Notes: generated by a model not told the origin, from the letters alone. A stretch of 64,000 bases of DNA from Paraburkholderia bannensis NBRC 103871 (GCF_000685015.1 NZ_BAYA01000014.1:62001-126000), one strand, 5' to 3'; positions 9,303 through 18,452 are shown, numbered from the stretch's first letter. Program-made: numbers and translations.

Positions 9303-9342
9303 GGGCGGGGCGGGCGCTAGCCAGCCCCGCCCTTTGTTTTTT
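9303..9342 (+). terminator. Intrinsic terminator between infB and rbfA
   Basis: The 9-bp GC stem GGGCGGGGC (9303-9311)/GCCCCGCCC (9324-9332) is followed by TTTGTTTTTT. Upstream at 9262-9281 is a second perfect dyad (GGCCTCAAG/CTTGAGGCC). Downstream, CCGACAGTTTTTTG is repeated at 9345-9358 and 9360-9373. rbfA-truB expression must therefore pass, or start after, this site. Confidence 0.8.
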
Positions 9343-9451
9343 GCCCGACAGTTTTTTGTCCGACAGTTTTTTGCGCGGCCGCGCGCGCCGGAATGTCCGG
9401 TCATCGATTGCAGCGCGCCGTAACGAATGCCGCCAGAGAGGTGGAATCATC

Positions 9452-9817
9452 ATGCCGAAAAAACGTACTTCCCCGAATCGCAACGTGCAGATCGCCGACC
9501 AGATCCAGCGCGATCTTTCCGAACTGATGCGCGAAGTGAAAGACCCGCGCGTGGGTCTCGTGACGATCCAGAGCGTCGAGCTGACGCCGGACTACGCACA
9601 CGCCAAGGTCTATTTCACGACGCTCACGGGCGATCCGCAGCAGACCCAGGAGGCGCTCAACCACGCCGCGGGCCACCTGCACAACCAGCTCTTCAAGCGC
9701 CTGCATATCCATACGGTGCCGACGCTGCATTTCCACTACGACCAGTCGGTCGAGAAGGGCGTGGCCATGTCGCGTCTGATCGACGAAGCGAACGCTTCGC
9801 GCGCGAAGGACGACTGA
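9452..9817 (+). CDS. rbfA: 30S ribosome-binding factor RbfA
   Basis: RbfA is a KH-fold factor for 16S rRNA 5'-end maturation and cold adaptation. The 121-aa product shows the family features: R-N-V-Q-I-A-D-Q-I-Q-R-D-L-S-E-L, the D-P-R-V-G-L-V-T-I-Q-S-V-E-L-T-P-D block, A-K-V-Y-F, and the C-terminal L-H-F-H-Y-D-Q-S motif with basic/acidic tail. The ATG at 9452 was chosen because homology starts there and AGAGAGGTGG lies just upstream; the open frame before it crosses the terminator. truB starts 10 bp after its stop, so the two are co-transcribed. Confidence 0.95.
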   Translation: MPKKRTSPNRNVQIADQIQRDLSELMREVKDPRVGLVTIQSVELTPDYAHAKVYFTTLTGDPQQTQEALNHAAGHLHNQLFKRLHIHTVPTLHFHYDQSVEKGVAMSRLIDEANASRAKDD

Positions 9818-9827
9818 TCTCGCCAGC

Positions 9828-10787
9828 ATGACTGCATCATCGAAGAAGAACCCGGGCGAGGCTCGTCCGAAGGTGCCGCGCCGCCTGCTGGACGGCGTGC
9901 TGCTGCTGGACAAGCCCGTCGGCCTGTCGAGCAACGATGCGCTGATCCGCGCCAAGCGGCTTTATCGCGTGAAGAAGGCGGGGCATACGGGCACGCTCGA
10001 TCCGCTCGCTTCGGGCCTGCTGCCGCTGTGCTTCGGCGAGGCGACCAAGTTCTCGCAGGACTTGCTCGAAGCCGACAAGACCTACGAAGCGACCATGCGC
10101 CTGGGCATTCGCACGACGACGGGCGACGCCGAAGGCGAAGCGGTCGAGACGCGCGAAGTGACTTGCGACGAAGCCGCCGTGCGCGAAGCGATGGCGCGCT
10201 TTCTGGGCGAGATCGTGCAGGTTCCGCCAATGTATTCGGCGCTCAAGCGCGACGGCAAGCCGCTTTATGAGTACGCGCGGGCGGGCCAGACCGTCGAGCG
10301 CGAAGGCCGCCAGGTGACGATTCTTGCGCTCGAGATGATCGCCTGCGCGTTGCCCGACGTGACCTTCCGCGTGACGTGCACAAAGGGCACCTATGTGCGC
10401 ACGCTGGCCGAGGATATCGGCGAGACGCTGGGCTGCGGCGCGCATCTCGTGATGCTGCGTCGCACGGGCGTGGGCGCACTCACGCTCGACCATGCGGTGA
10501 CGCTCGATGCGCTCACGGCCATGGACGAACCCGCGCGCGATACGTGGCTGCAACCGGTGGACGCGCTGCTTTCGACGTTCCCGCGCGTGACGCTCGACGC
10601 CGAATCGGCGCGGCGCTTCACGCATGGTCAGCGCCTGCCGCTCAACGCGCTGGTGCTCGACCGCAACGAGTGCGAGGCCGCCGATCGCGTGCGTGTGTAC
10701 GACGAAGCCGGCAGGTTGCTGGGTGTGGCGAAGGCCGCGAACGGTGTGCTCGCGCCAGAACGCCTGGTGGTGAGCGCTCCGGTTTGA
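9828..10787 (+). CDS. truB: tRNA pseudouridine(55) synthase TruB
   Basis: TruB makes pseudouridine 55 in the T-loop of nearly all tRNAs. The 319-aa product has the N-terminal motif L-D-K-P-x-G-x-S-S and the catalytic block G-H-T-G-T-L-D-P-L-A-S-G with Asp58 as nucleophile. Y-E-A-T-M-R-L-G and the K-G-T-Y-V-R-T-L-A-x-D motif of the TruB/Cbf5 family follow, then a C-terminal PUA-like domain (~245-319). It is the last gene of the translation operon: a strong bidirectional terminator follows 36 bp after the stop. Confidence 0.96.
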   Translation: MTASSKKNPGEARPKVPRRLLDGVLLLDKPVGLSSNDALIRAKRLYRVKKAGHTGTLDPLASGLLPLCFGEATKFSQDLLEADKTYEATMRLGIRTTTGDAEGEAVETREVTCDEAAVREAMARFLGEIVQVPPMYSALKRDGKPLYEYARAGQTVEREGRQVTILALEMIACALPDVTFRVTCTKGTYVRTLAEDIGETLGCGAHLVMLRRTGVGALTLDHAVTLDALTAMDEPARDTWLQPVDALLSTFPRVTLDAESARRFTHGQRLPLNALVLDRNECEAADRVRVYDEAGRLLGVAKAANGVLAPERLVVSAPV

Positions 10788-10823
10788 GCGTACGACGGCG
10801 CTAGCCGTCCAGGTCGGCCATAA

Positions 10824-10863
10824 AAAAACGGCACGCCGGTTTCGAACCGGACGTGCCGTTTTT
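10824..10863. terminator. Bidirectional terminator between truB and emrB
   Basis: A long dyad: AAAAACGGCACG (10824-10835) pairs with CGTGCCGTTTTT (10852-10863), and the inner CCGGTT/AACCGG (10836-10841, 10845-10850) pairs too. A-runs and T-runs at both ends let it work for truB (+) and emrB (-), which converge here. Confidence 0.9.
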
Positions 10864-10899
10864 GTTGGTGCGCTCGATTCGAGCGCACGCTTGACGTCT

Positions 10900-12468
10900 T
10901 TAGTGCGCCGCCGAAGCCGCCGCGCCTGCATCGGCGCTGCCTGCGCGCTCGGGACGCGTAATCCAGATCAGGCCGATCAGCACGATAAAGATCACCGACG
11001 AAACCCAGAACAGATCGTTCACGCCAAGCTGGGCAGCCTGCTGCGTCACGAGGCGATCGAACATGCCATGCGCCTGCGACGGGTCGAGCCCCACGGAACT
11101 CTGCATCTGCTGCATCGACTGGTTGAACACCGGGTTGGTCGGCGTTGCCTGCTCGGTCAGACGCGCATGATGGAAGATCGTGCGGTGATCCCATGCGGTT
11201 TCGAAGATCGAGGTGCCGATGCCGCCGCACATGATCCGCACGAAGTTCGACAGGCCCGAGGCCGCCGGAATGCGGTTACCCGGCAGGCCCGAGAGCGTGA
11301 TCGAAACCAGCGGAATGAACAGGCCCGCCATGCCGATGCCCTGGATCAGCGTGGGCACCGTGAGCGCCCATGTGTCTACGCCGGTCGTGTACTGCGAGCG
11401 CAGCCAGAAGCACAGCGCGAACACCACGAACGCGGTGGTGGCGATATAGCGCGGATCGGTGCGAGGCAGGATCTTGCCCGTGATCGGCGAGAGCAGGATC
11501 GCGAAGAAGCCCACGGGCGCCATCACGAGACCCGCATCGGTCGCGGTGTAGCCCAGATCCGTTTGCAGCCACAGCGGCAGCAACACGAGATTGCCGAAGT
11601 AAAGGCCGTAGCCCACCGCCAGGGCGATCGTGCCGCCCGTGAAGTTACGCCGCGCGAACAGCGAGAGATCGACGACCGGATGCGCCGCCGTCAACTCCCA
11701 GATCACGAAGAAGGCGAACGAAATCACGGCGGTCAGCGCGAGCACGATGATCGTCGTCGACGAGAACCAGTCGAGATCCTTGCCCTTGTCCAGCATGATC
11801 TGCAGCGAGCCGACCCAGAGGATCAGCAGGCCAAGACCCACGCCGTCGATGGGCGCCTTGCGGATCACCGAATCGCGGGTGCGGAAGATCATCCACGTGG
11901 CGATCGCCGCGACGATGCCCACCGGAATGTTCACGTAGAAGATCCACGGCCAGGAGATGTTGTCCGAGATCCAGCCGCCGAGAATCGGGCCCGCCACCGG
12001 CGCGATCAGCGTGGTCATCGACCACATCGATAGCGCCATGGGCGCCTTGGCGCGCGGATAACTTGCGAGCAGGAGCGTCTGCGACAGCGGGATCATCGGG
12101 CCCGCCACCGCGCCCTGCAGCACGCGCGCGGCGAGCAGGAAGGGCAGCGTGGGCGCGAGGCCGCACAGCCACGACGAGATCACGAACAGAATGATCGACG
12201 CCATGAACAGGCGCACCTGGCCGATGCGCTCGGTGAGCCAGCCCGTGAGCGGCACCGAGATCGCATTGGCCACCGCGAACGAGGTGATGACCCATGTGCC
12301 CTGATCGGAGGCGACGCCCAGGTCGCCGGAGATCGACGGGATCGACACGTTCGCAATCGACGTGTCCAGCACGTTCATGAACACCGCGAGCGAGACCGCG
12401 ATGGTGCCGAACACGAGCTGCGCGCCTTGCAGCGGCGGATGGACGACGGGTTGTTGTGCTGCTGCCAT
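10900..12468 (-). CDS. emrB: DHA2-family MFS multidrug transporter (EmrB/QacA type)
   Basis: A proton-driven efflux permease of the inner membrane. The 522-aa product has the 14-helix DHA2 layout. Family motifs include L-D-T-S-I-A-N-V-S-I-P in helix 1 (motif D1), G-W-L-T-E-R-I-G-Q-V-R-L in the first cytoplasmic loop (motif A), and R-V-L-Q-G-A-V-A-G-P-M-I-P in helix 4-5. A-P-V-A-G-P-I-L-G-G-W is motif C, typical of drug antiporters. It is the last gene of the minus-strand operon marR-outer membrane factor-emrA-emrB, 55 bp after emrA. Together these make a tripartite pump spanning both membranes. Substrates cannot be told from sequence; the E. coli EmrAB system exports uncouplers and hydrophobic drugs. 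Confidence 0.93.
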   Translation of the reverse strand: MAAAQQPVVHPPLQGAQLVFGTIAVSLAVFMNVLDTSIANVSIPSISGDLGVASDQGTWVITSFAVANAISVPLTGWLTERIGQVRLFMASIILFVISSWLCGLAPTLPFLLAARVLQGAVAGPMIPLSQTLLLASYPRAKAPMALSMWSMTTLIAPVAGPILGGWISDNISWPWIFYVNIPVGIVAAIATWMIFRTRDSVIRKAPIDGVGLGLLILWVGSLQIMLDKGKDLDWFSSTTIIVLALTAVISFAFFVIWELTAAHPVVDLSLFARRNFTGGTIALAVGYGLYFGNLVLLPLWLQTDLGYTATDAGLVMAPVGFFAILLSPITGKILPRTDPRYIATTAFVVFALCFWLRSQYTTGVDTWALTVPTLIQGIGMAGLFIPLVSITLSGLPGNRIPAASGLSNFVRIMCGGIGTSIFETAWDHRTIFHHARLTEQATPTNPVFNQSMQQMQSSVGLDPSQAHGMFDRLVTQQAAQLGVNDLFWVSSVIFIVLIGLIWITRPERAGSADAGAAASAAH

Positions 12469-12523
12469 TGAGTGCTTTGTTGTGTGCTGCTAATTGCGGC
12501 TTTGATACGTCGCGTCGCTGATA

Positions 12524-13747
12524 TCAGCTTCGCGCAGGCTTGGCCGCGCGCACGTTGGCCGACGAGACCTGCTTCGCGCCCGGGCCTGCGTTTTCCGAGA
12601 TGATGCGGGCGATTTCCGCATCGGCTTCGTCGCCGTACTTCTCGAACACGTTGGTCTGGTAGACCGTGTTCTGCGCGTTGCCGAGCTGCGTGCCCGTGTC
12701 GTCCTTGATGTTCACGTCCACCTGCATCGACAGGCCGATGCGCAGCGGGTGCTTTTCGAGGTCGGCCGGATCGAGCGCGATACGCACCGGCAGGCGCTGC
12801 ACCACCTTGATCCAGTTACCCGTCGCGTTCTGCGCCGGCAGCAGCGAGAAGGCCGAGCCCGTGCCTGCCGAGAAGCCCACCACCTTGCCGTGGTAGACCA
12901 CCGACGAACCGTAGACGTCCGCCGTCATGTCGACGGGCTGGCCGATACGCATGTGCTTGAGCTGGACTTCCTTGAAGTTCGCGTCGACCCACACGGCGTT
13001 CAGCGGCACCACCGACATCAGCGGCGTACCCGGCGACACGCGCTGGCCCACCTGCACCGAGCGCTTGGCGACATAGCCCGTGACCGGCGCGGGCAGCGTG
13101 TTGCGCGCGTTCGTCAGGTAGGCGTCGCGCACCTTGGCGGCGGCGGCCATCACGTTCGGGTGATTGGCGATCGTCGTGTTGGCGGTCAGCGCGCGATTCG
13201 CGGCCAGTTGCTGCTGGGCGGCGTCGAGTGCGGCTTCGGCGCTCTTCACGGTGTCGCGTGCGTGCGAGATTTCTTCCTGCGAAACCGCGCCGGTCTGCGC
13301 GACCTGCATACGGCGGCGCAGGTCGTCCTGCGCGCGCGAGAGGTCGGCCTGGCGCACGGCCACTTGCGCTTCGTACTGGCTGTCATCGGCAAACAGGCCG
13401 CGCACCTGGCGCACGGTCTGGCCGAGGTTGGCTTCGGCCTGCTGGAGCGCGATGCGCGAGTCAGCCGGGTCGAGCTGCACGAGCGGGTCGCCGATCTTGA
13501 CGGTCTGCGTGTCGTCGGCGTTCACCGCGATCACCGTGCCGGTCACCTGCGGGGTGATCTGCACGACGTTGCCGTTGACGTAGGCGTCGTCGGTGCTTTC
13601 CGAGAAGCGCGCGACGAGGAAGTAATAGAGGCCGTAGGCAATGGCTGCAATCACGATCACGAGGACAAGCAGCGTCATCATGCGCTTGCGCTTGCCGTTG
13701 TTCGCGTTCGGCTGCGGATTGGCTGCCGGTTGCTGAGGGGTGCTCAT
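12524..13747 (-). CDS. emrA: HlyD/EmrA-family periplasmic adaptor of the efflux pump
   Basis: A membrane-fusion protein linking the EmrB permease to the outer-membrane channel. The 407-aa product has a short Pro/Asn-rich cytoplasmic tail, one transmembrane helix (~24-45), and the N-terminal half of the lipoyl-like motif (S-T-D-D-A-Y-V-N-G-N-V-V-Q-I-T-P-Q-V). A coiled-coil hairpin (~95-200) follows, then the second lipoyl half (N-T-L-P-A-P-V-T-G-Y-V) and beta-barrel region. GGAGAT six bases before the ATG supports the start. It lies 76 bp downstream of the outer-membrane gene and 55 bp before emrB. Confidence 0.92.
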   Translation of the reverse strand: MSTPQQPAANPQPNANNGKRKRMMTLLVLVIVIAAIAYGLYYFLVARFSESTDDAYVNGNVVQITPQVTGTVIAVNADDTQTVKIGDPLVQLDPADSRIALQQAEANLGQTVRQVRGLFADDSQYEAQVAVRQADLSRAQDDLRRRMQVAQTGAVSQEEISHARDTVKSAEAALDAAQQQLAANRALTANTTIANHPNVMAAAAKVRDAYLTNARNTLPAPVTGYVAKRSVQVGQRVSPGTPLMSVVPLNAVWVDANFKEVQLKHMRIGQPVDMTADVYGSSVVYHGKVVGFSAGTGSAFSLLPAQNATGNWIKVVQRLPVRIALDPADLEKHPLRIGLSMQVDVNIKDDTGTQLGNAQNTVYQTNVFEKYGDEADAEIARIISENAGPGAKQVSSANVRAAKPARS

Positions 13748-13823
13748 GGAAGGATCTCCGGATTCTTGCGTGCTGTTCGTTCAGTTATTGGCTTTTTGCG
13801 TGGTTCGCGTGGCTTGCATGCGC

Positions 13824-15413
13824 TCAGTTCGCGGCCGTGGCAGGCACCGACGAAGCGGGCGCCGTCCACGGCGCATCGCGCCACGGGCCGCCGTTCACGT
13901 CGCTCTGGCCTTTTACTTCCTTCGCGTCGCTGCCGACCTGCGACGGCGCCACGAGGTTCACGTCGTGCGCGTTGTGCGCATCGAAACCGCCGCCGAGCGC
14001 CTTGATCAGCGCCATCTGCTGGTCGCGGCGCTGGGCCTTGAGGCTCGTCACCGTCTGCTCGGAAGCGAGGCGGTTCTGGTCGGCGTTGAGCACCTGCAAC
14101 TGCTCCGACAGGCCCGCCTTGTAGCGGATCACCGCGAGCTGGTAGGCCTTGGTCGAAGCATCGAGCGCATTCTGCGCGTCGACCAGTTGCTTGTCGGCCG
14201 AGCGGATCGACGACACCGTGGTCGCCACGTCCTGGAGCGCGCCGATCAGCGTCTGGTTGTAGTTCGCCACGTCCAGGTCGAAGTCGGCGTAACGGCCCTT
14301 CAACTGCGCACGCAACGCGCCCGCATCGAAGATCGGCAGGTGCACGGCCGGGCCGAACTGCGCCTGGCGGCTCGCGAAGTTGAGGAATTTGCCCCAGCCG
14401 AATGCATCGAAACCAAAGCCCGCGGCGAGGTTCACGTCGGGGTAGAACTCAGCCTTCGCTTCCTTGACGTCGTGCATCGCGGCTTCGACCTGCCAGCGCG
14501 CGGCGACGATGTCCGGACGGCGCGCCACGAGATCGGCGGGCAGGTTGTCGGGCAGGGCCACTTGCGCGAGCGGATTCAGCACCGGGTTGGCGATCTGCAG
14601 CCCACGATCCGGGCCCTTGCCGAGCAGCGCGCCCAGCTGGTAGCGCACGGATTCGATCTGGCCGTCGATCTGCGTGAGGTTTGCCTGGCTCGTGGCGATA
14701 TTGCCGTTGGCCGTCTGGCGCTCGACGTTGGTGTCGAGGCCCGCCACCACGCGACCGTTCGTGATCGAGCCGATGGTCTTGCGGTTGTCGATTTCGCGCG
14801 CGGCGATGTCGCGCAGCGCGTAGAGCTGCGCGAGCTGGTTATACGTGCGCGCAACCGAAGCGGCGAGCGTCACGCGCGCCTGCTCCATATCGGCTTGCGC
14901 CGCGCGCTGCTCGGACACGGCCTGCGCGAGGCGCTGACGGTTCTTGCCCCACAAATCCAGATCCCACGACGCGCTGGCGAGCGCATTGTTCTCGCTGAAC
15001 CAGGTGCCGCCGTACGGAGGCGGGAAGAGCGCGTTGGCCGAATACAGCTCGCGCGTCCACGAATAGCTGGCGCTGACCTTGGGTGCGAGCGCCGACTTCG
15101 ACGTATCGATATACGACGAGGCCTTGGCGATGCGCGCCTGCGCCTGGGCGATGCTCGGGCTGCCTTCGAGCGCTTCGTCGATCAGCTTCGGCAGTTGCGG
15201 GTCGCCGAACTGCTGCGCCCAGTCGAGCGTGGGCCACTGGCCGCCCTGTGCCGGGATGCTCTGCGAGGACTCGAACTGTTGCGGCTGCGCGATGGTCTTG
15301 TCGCTCTTGATGCCGAAGTAGTTTGCGCAGCCCGAAAGCGCGAGCGCCGCGACCGCGGTAGCCACCGCTGCTCGACAGGTATGCGCGCGCGCAAACTGGG
15401 TTAGGGATGTCAT
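13824..15413 (-). CDS. NodT-family outer-membrane efflux lipoprotein
   Basis: A TolC-like trimeric outer-membrane channel (RND/MFS outer-membrane factor, NodT family) completing the efflux pump. The 529-aa product starts with a lipoprotein signal peptide whose lipobox L-A-L-S-G-C puts the lipidated Cys at residue 29. Two outer-membrane-factor repeats follow, with typical A-x-I-x-x-A-x-A and long alpha-helical barrel segments (for example R-L-A-Q-A-V-S-E-Q-R-A-A-Q-A). The frame stays open 30 codons upstream to 15503. I chose the ATG at 15413 because it gives a normal signal peptide. Second gene of the operon after marR. Confidence 0.9.
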   Translation of the reverse strand: MTSLTQFARAHTCRAAVATAVAALALSGCANYFGIKSDKTIAQPQQFESSQSIPAQGGQWPTLDWAQQFGDPQLPKLIDEALEGSPSIAQAQARIAKASSYIDTSKSALAPKVSASYSWTRELYSANALFPPPYGGTWFSENNALASASWDLDLWGKNRQRLAQAVSEQRAAQADMEQARVTLAASVARTYNQLAQLYALRDIAAREIDNRKTIGSITNGRVVAGLDTNVERQTANGNIATSQANLTQIDGQIESVRYQLGALLGKGPDRGLQIANPVLNPLAQVALPDNLPADLVARRPDIVAARWQVEAAMHDVKEAKAEFYPDVNLAAGFGFDAFGWGKFLNFASRQAQFGPAVHLPIFDAGALRAQLKGRYADFDLDVANYNQTLIGALQDVATTVSSIRSADKQLVDAQNALDASTKAYQLAVIRYKAGLSEQLQVLNADQNRLASEQTVTSLKAQRRDQQMALIKALGGGFDAHNAHDVNLVAPSQVGSDAKEVKGQSDVNGGPWRDAPWTAPASSVPATAAN

Positions 15414-15549
15414 TGCTCGTCTCGTTGCGTGAGAAGGTGAGGTGATACTGGACAGTGCAGCTATTTTCCCGTGCGACGGTTTCAAAATTGCCTGCCTCGT
15501 CATCTATTGTTCGTACCGATCTGGCAAAAAATTGACGCCAGCCGGCGCG

Positions 15550-16083
15550 TCAATCGTCCTGCGACGGCTGGCCTGCTGCCGTGCCGGTGGCGTTGGCGGC
15601 ATTGGCGTTCTGGTTAGCTTCGCAGCTATTGACCAGAATCCGCCGCAACATGCTCTTCAGGAACCCGACTTCCTCGGGGGTGAAGCCTTTGGAAAGCTCG
15701 TCGGTCACGCTCGTGAAGATCGCCGGCATGCGCGCCGCGATGACTTCGCCCTCGGGCGTCAGCGCGAGGCGCACGGCGCGGCGGTCTTCGGAGCTGCGCA
15801 CGCGCTGCAGGAGGCCGCGCTTTTCGAGCCGGTCGACGAGACGCGTCACGGCGCTGGCGTCGATGCCGTATTCGCGCGCCAGTTCGGCGGCGAGCACGCA
15901 TTTGCCGCTCGCCACCATGAACAGGACGCTGGCCTGCTGGCTGGTGACGCCAAGCTCCGCCACGGTGCGTTGCGTGACCAGGTTCGACATGGACGAGCGC
16001 ACGCGGGAAATCAGGTAGCCAACGCTTTCGCCGAGGTCGTAATCACGGATTTCGGGCGGCGGCGTGGGAGTCGGATCCGTCAT
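15550..16083 (-). CDS. MarR-family transcriptional regulator of the efflux operon
   Basis: A dimeric winged-helix repressor, 177 aa. The MarR core is clear: L-G-V-T-S-Q-Q-A-S-V-L-F-M, A-A-E-L-A-R-E-Y-G-I-D-A-S-A-V-T-R-L-V-D-R-L-E-K-R-G-L (recognition helix) and the wing R-S-S-E-D-R-R-A-V-R-L-A-L-T. The C-terminal ~20 residues are Asn/Ala/Gly-rich and probably disordered. As first gene of the marR-channel-emrA-emrB operon it most likely represses its own operon and is released by an efflux substrate, as EmrR does. A good promoter lies just upstream. The 136-bp gap to the channel gene could hold a second promoter, but I see none clear enough to call. Confidence 0.92.
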   Translation of the reverse strand: MTDPTPTPPPEIRDYDLGESVGYLISRVRSSMSNLVTQRTVAELGVTSQQASVLFMVASGKCVLAAELAREYGIDASAVTRLVDRLEKRGLLQRVRSSEDRRAVRLALTPEGEVIAARMPAIFTSVTDELSKGFTPEEVGFLKSMLRRILVNSCEANQNANAANATGTAAGQPSQDD

Positions 16084-16119
16084 GGTTCTGCTGCAACTGC
16101 AATGGTTGACCAGGCAGGC

Positions 16120-16148
16120 ATTATAGGGTTCGTTAGTTGACGCGGCAA
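16120..16148 (-). promoter_or_regulatory. Sigma70 promoter of the marR-efflux operon
   Basis: Read on the minus strand, TTGCCG (16148-16143) and a perfect TATAAT (16125-16120) are spaced by 17 bp, putting the start about 30 bases before marR. The imperfect dyad CAAC-N7-GTTG (16094-16108) lies at the predicted start point and is a candidate MarR operator (inference only). Confidence 0.7.
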
Positions 16149-16307
16149 GGTTTATTGTCGCTGGGTCGAGAAACCTTTGCTAAGTAGGGCCTTAATCGCG
16201 CAGGCAAGCGCATGAGAAAATCGGGCGGGCAGGGCGGCGCCGCTTTGCGTGGGTGCTGGCGCGGGTGCTGCAAATTTTGCTGGCGCAATCGCGAATACAC
16301 GATCATG

Positions 16308-16339
16308 TGACTGATCAAGTCATCATCACGTGCTATAAT
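16308..16339 (+). promoter_or_regulatory. Probable typA promoter with overlapping dyad
   Basis: A perfect TATAAT (16334-16339), preceded by a poor -35 region, is the only strong -10 in the 469-bp gap between the divergent marR and typA. A dyad TGACT-GATCA-AGTCA (16308-16322) covers the -35 area and could be an operator. Transcription would start near 16346 and leave a ~207-base leader before typA. I see no other gene in 16084-16552. Confidence 0.5.
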
Positions 16340-16552
16340 TTCAGGTTCCCAAAAGTGCGTCATGGTAGCCCTGACGAATCGAGTCGGTTTCGCTGTCCGG
16401 AACGACTCGGAATCGACATGGCATCGGCCCGCGACCCAACCCGCCGCAAGCGTCTTCGGAGGCTTCCGGCAGCAGGCTGGGGCGGCGTTCGAGCCCAAGT
16501 GTGAGGCCCGCCGTCGAGCCCGCATGACGCACTCAACTGTACCCAGGTTCCT

Positions 16553-18373
16553 ATGTCCCGCGCCCTTCGCAATATCGCCATCATTGCCCACGTCGACCAC
16601 GGCAAGACCACGCTCGTCGACCAGCTCCTCCGTCAGACCGCCACGTTCCGTGACAACCAGCAGGTCGCTGAGCGCGTGATGGACTCGAACGACATCGAAA
16701 AAGAGCGTGGTATCACGATTCTTTCGAAGAACTGCGCGGTCGAGTACGAAGGCACGCACATCAACATCGTCGACACCCCGGGCCACGCCGACTTCGGCGG
16801 TGAAGTGGAGCGCGTGCTGTCGATGGTCGACTCGGTGCTGCTGCTCGTCGACGCCGTCGAAGGCCCGATGCCGCAAACGCGCTTCGTGACCAAGAAGGCG
16901 CTGGCGCTTGGCCTCAAGCCGATCGTCGTCGTCAACAAGATCGACCGTCCGGGCGCGCGTATCGACTGGGTGATCAACCAGACGTTCGACCTGTTCGACA
17001 AGCTCGGCGCGACCGAAGAACAGCTCGATTTCCCGGTGGTCTACGCTTCGGGCCTGAATGGTTACGCTTCGCTGTCGCCGGACGCGCGCGAAGGCGACAT
17101 GCGTCCCCTGTTCGACGCCGTGCTGAAATACGTGCCGGTTCGCGACGCGGATCCGGAAGGCTCGCTGCAGCTCCAGATCACCTCGCTCGACTACTCGGCG
17201 TACGTTGGCCGTATCGGCGTGGGCCGTATCAAGCGTGGCCGCATCAAGCCGGGTCAACCGGTTGCGCTGCGCTTTGGCCCGGAAGGCCAGGTCATGAACC
17301 GCAAGATCAACCAGGTGCTGGCGTTCAGCGGCCTGGAGCGCGTGCAGGTCGAATCGGCTGAAGCCGGCGACATCGTGTTGATCAACGGTATCGAAGACAT
17401 CGGTATCGGCGCGACCATCTGCGCGGTGGACAACCCCGAAGCGCTGCCGATGATCACGGTCGACGAGCCGACGCTCACGATGAACTTCCTCGTGAATTCG
17501 TCGCCGCTCGCTGGCAAGGAAGGCAAGTTCGTGACGAGCCGCCAGATCCGCGATCGTCTGACGAAGGAACTGAACCACAACGTCGCGCTGCGCGTGAAGG
17601 ACACGGGCGACGAAACGACGTTCGAAGTGTCGGGCCGCGGCGAACTGCACCTGACCATCCTGATCGAAAACATGCGCCGTGAAGGCTACGAGCTGGCCGT
17701 TTCGCGTCCGCGCGTGGTGCTGCACGAAGTCGACGGCGTGAAGCAGGAGCCGTACGAAATGCTGACCGTTGACGTCGAAGACGCCAACCAGGGCGGCGTG
17801 ATGGAAGAACTGGGCCGCCGCAAGGGCGAAATGCTCGACATGGCGTCGGATGGCCAGGGCCGTACGCGTCTTGAGTACCGCATTCCGGCACGTGGCCTGA
17901 TCGGTTTCCAGGGTGAATTCATGACGCTCACGCGCGGCACGGGCCTGATGAGCCACGTGTTCGACGCTTACGGTCCGATCAAGGAAGGCACGCTCGGCGA
18001 GCGCCGCAACGGCGTGCTGATCTCGCAGGACGACGGCGCAGCTGTCGCTTACGCACTGTGGAAGCTGCAGGACCGCGGCCGCATGTTCGTGAAGCCGGGC
18101 GACGCGCTGTACGAAGGCATGATCATCGGTATCCATAGCCGCGACAACGACCTTGTCGTGAACCCGATCAAGGGCAAGCAGCTGACCAACGTGCGCGCCT
18201 CGGGCACCGACGAAGCCGTGCGCCTCGTGCCGCCGATCCAGATGTCGCTCGAGTACGCAGTCGAATTCATCGACGACGACGAACTCGTGGAAGTGACGCC
18301 GCAGTCGATCCGTCTGCGCAAGCGCCACCTGAAGGAACATGAGCGTCGCCGCGCAAGCCGCGAAGCCGAATAA
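16553..18373 (+). CDS. typA: Ribosome-associated GTPase TypA/BipA
   Basis: TypA/BipA is a translational GTPase of the EF-G group that binds the 70S A-site region. It is needed for 50S assembly at low temperature and for stress adaptation. The 606-aa product has G1 AHVDHGKT (12-19), the switch-I stretch E-K-E-R-G-I-T-I-L, G3 D-T-P-G-H-A-D-F and G4 N-K-I-D. Domain II, domain III and the BipA-specific C-terminal domain (from ~480, with R-R-N-G-V-L-I-S) follow. Length and ending fit the family exactly. It stands alone: an intrinsic terminator follows about 50 bp after the stop. Confidence 0.97.
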   Translation: MSRALRNIAIIAHVDHGKTTLVDQLLRQTATFRDNQQVAERVMDSNDIEKERGITILSKNCAVEYEGTHINIVDTPGHADFGGEVERVLSMVDSVLLLVDAVEGPMPQTRFVTKKALALGLKPIVVVNKIDRPGARIDWVINQTFDLFDKLGATEEQLDFPVVYASGLNGYASLSPDAREGDMRPLFDAVLKYVPVRDADPEGSLQLQITSLDYSAYVGRIGVGRIKRGRIKPGQPVALRFGPEGQVMNRKINQVLAFSGLERVQVESAEAGDIVLINGIEDIGIGATICAVDNPEALPMITVDEPTLTMNFLVNSSPLAGKEGKFVTSRQIRDRLTKELNHNVALRVKDTGDETTFEVSGRGELHLTILIENMRREGYELAVSRPRVVLHEVDGVKQEPYEMLTVDVEDANQGGVMEELGRRKGEMLDMASDGQGRTRLEYRIPARGLIGFQGEFMTLTRGTGLMSHVFDAYGPIKEGTLGERRNGVLISQDDGAAVAYALWKLQDRGRMFVKPGDALYEGMIIGIHSRDNDLVVNPIKGKQLTNVRASGTDEAVRLVPPIQMSLEYAVEFIDDDELVEVTPQSIRLRKRHLKEHERRRASREAE

Positions 18374-18423
18374 GTTTGCTGTCTAGACTTTTTCGCGCAC
18401 TGCAATGCATGTAAGAAAACAAG

Positions 18424-18452
18424 AAAGCCGCCGCTGTCTGGGCGGCTTTTTT
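18424..18452 (+). terminator. Intrinsic terminator after typA
   Basis: The stem AAAGCCGCC (18424-18432)/GGCGGCTTT (18441-18449) has an 8-base loop and runs into a T-tract to 18452. Confidence 0.88.
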
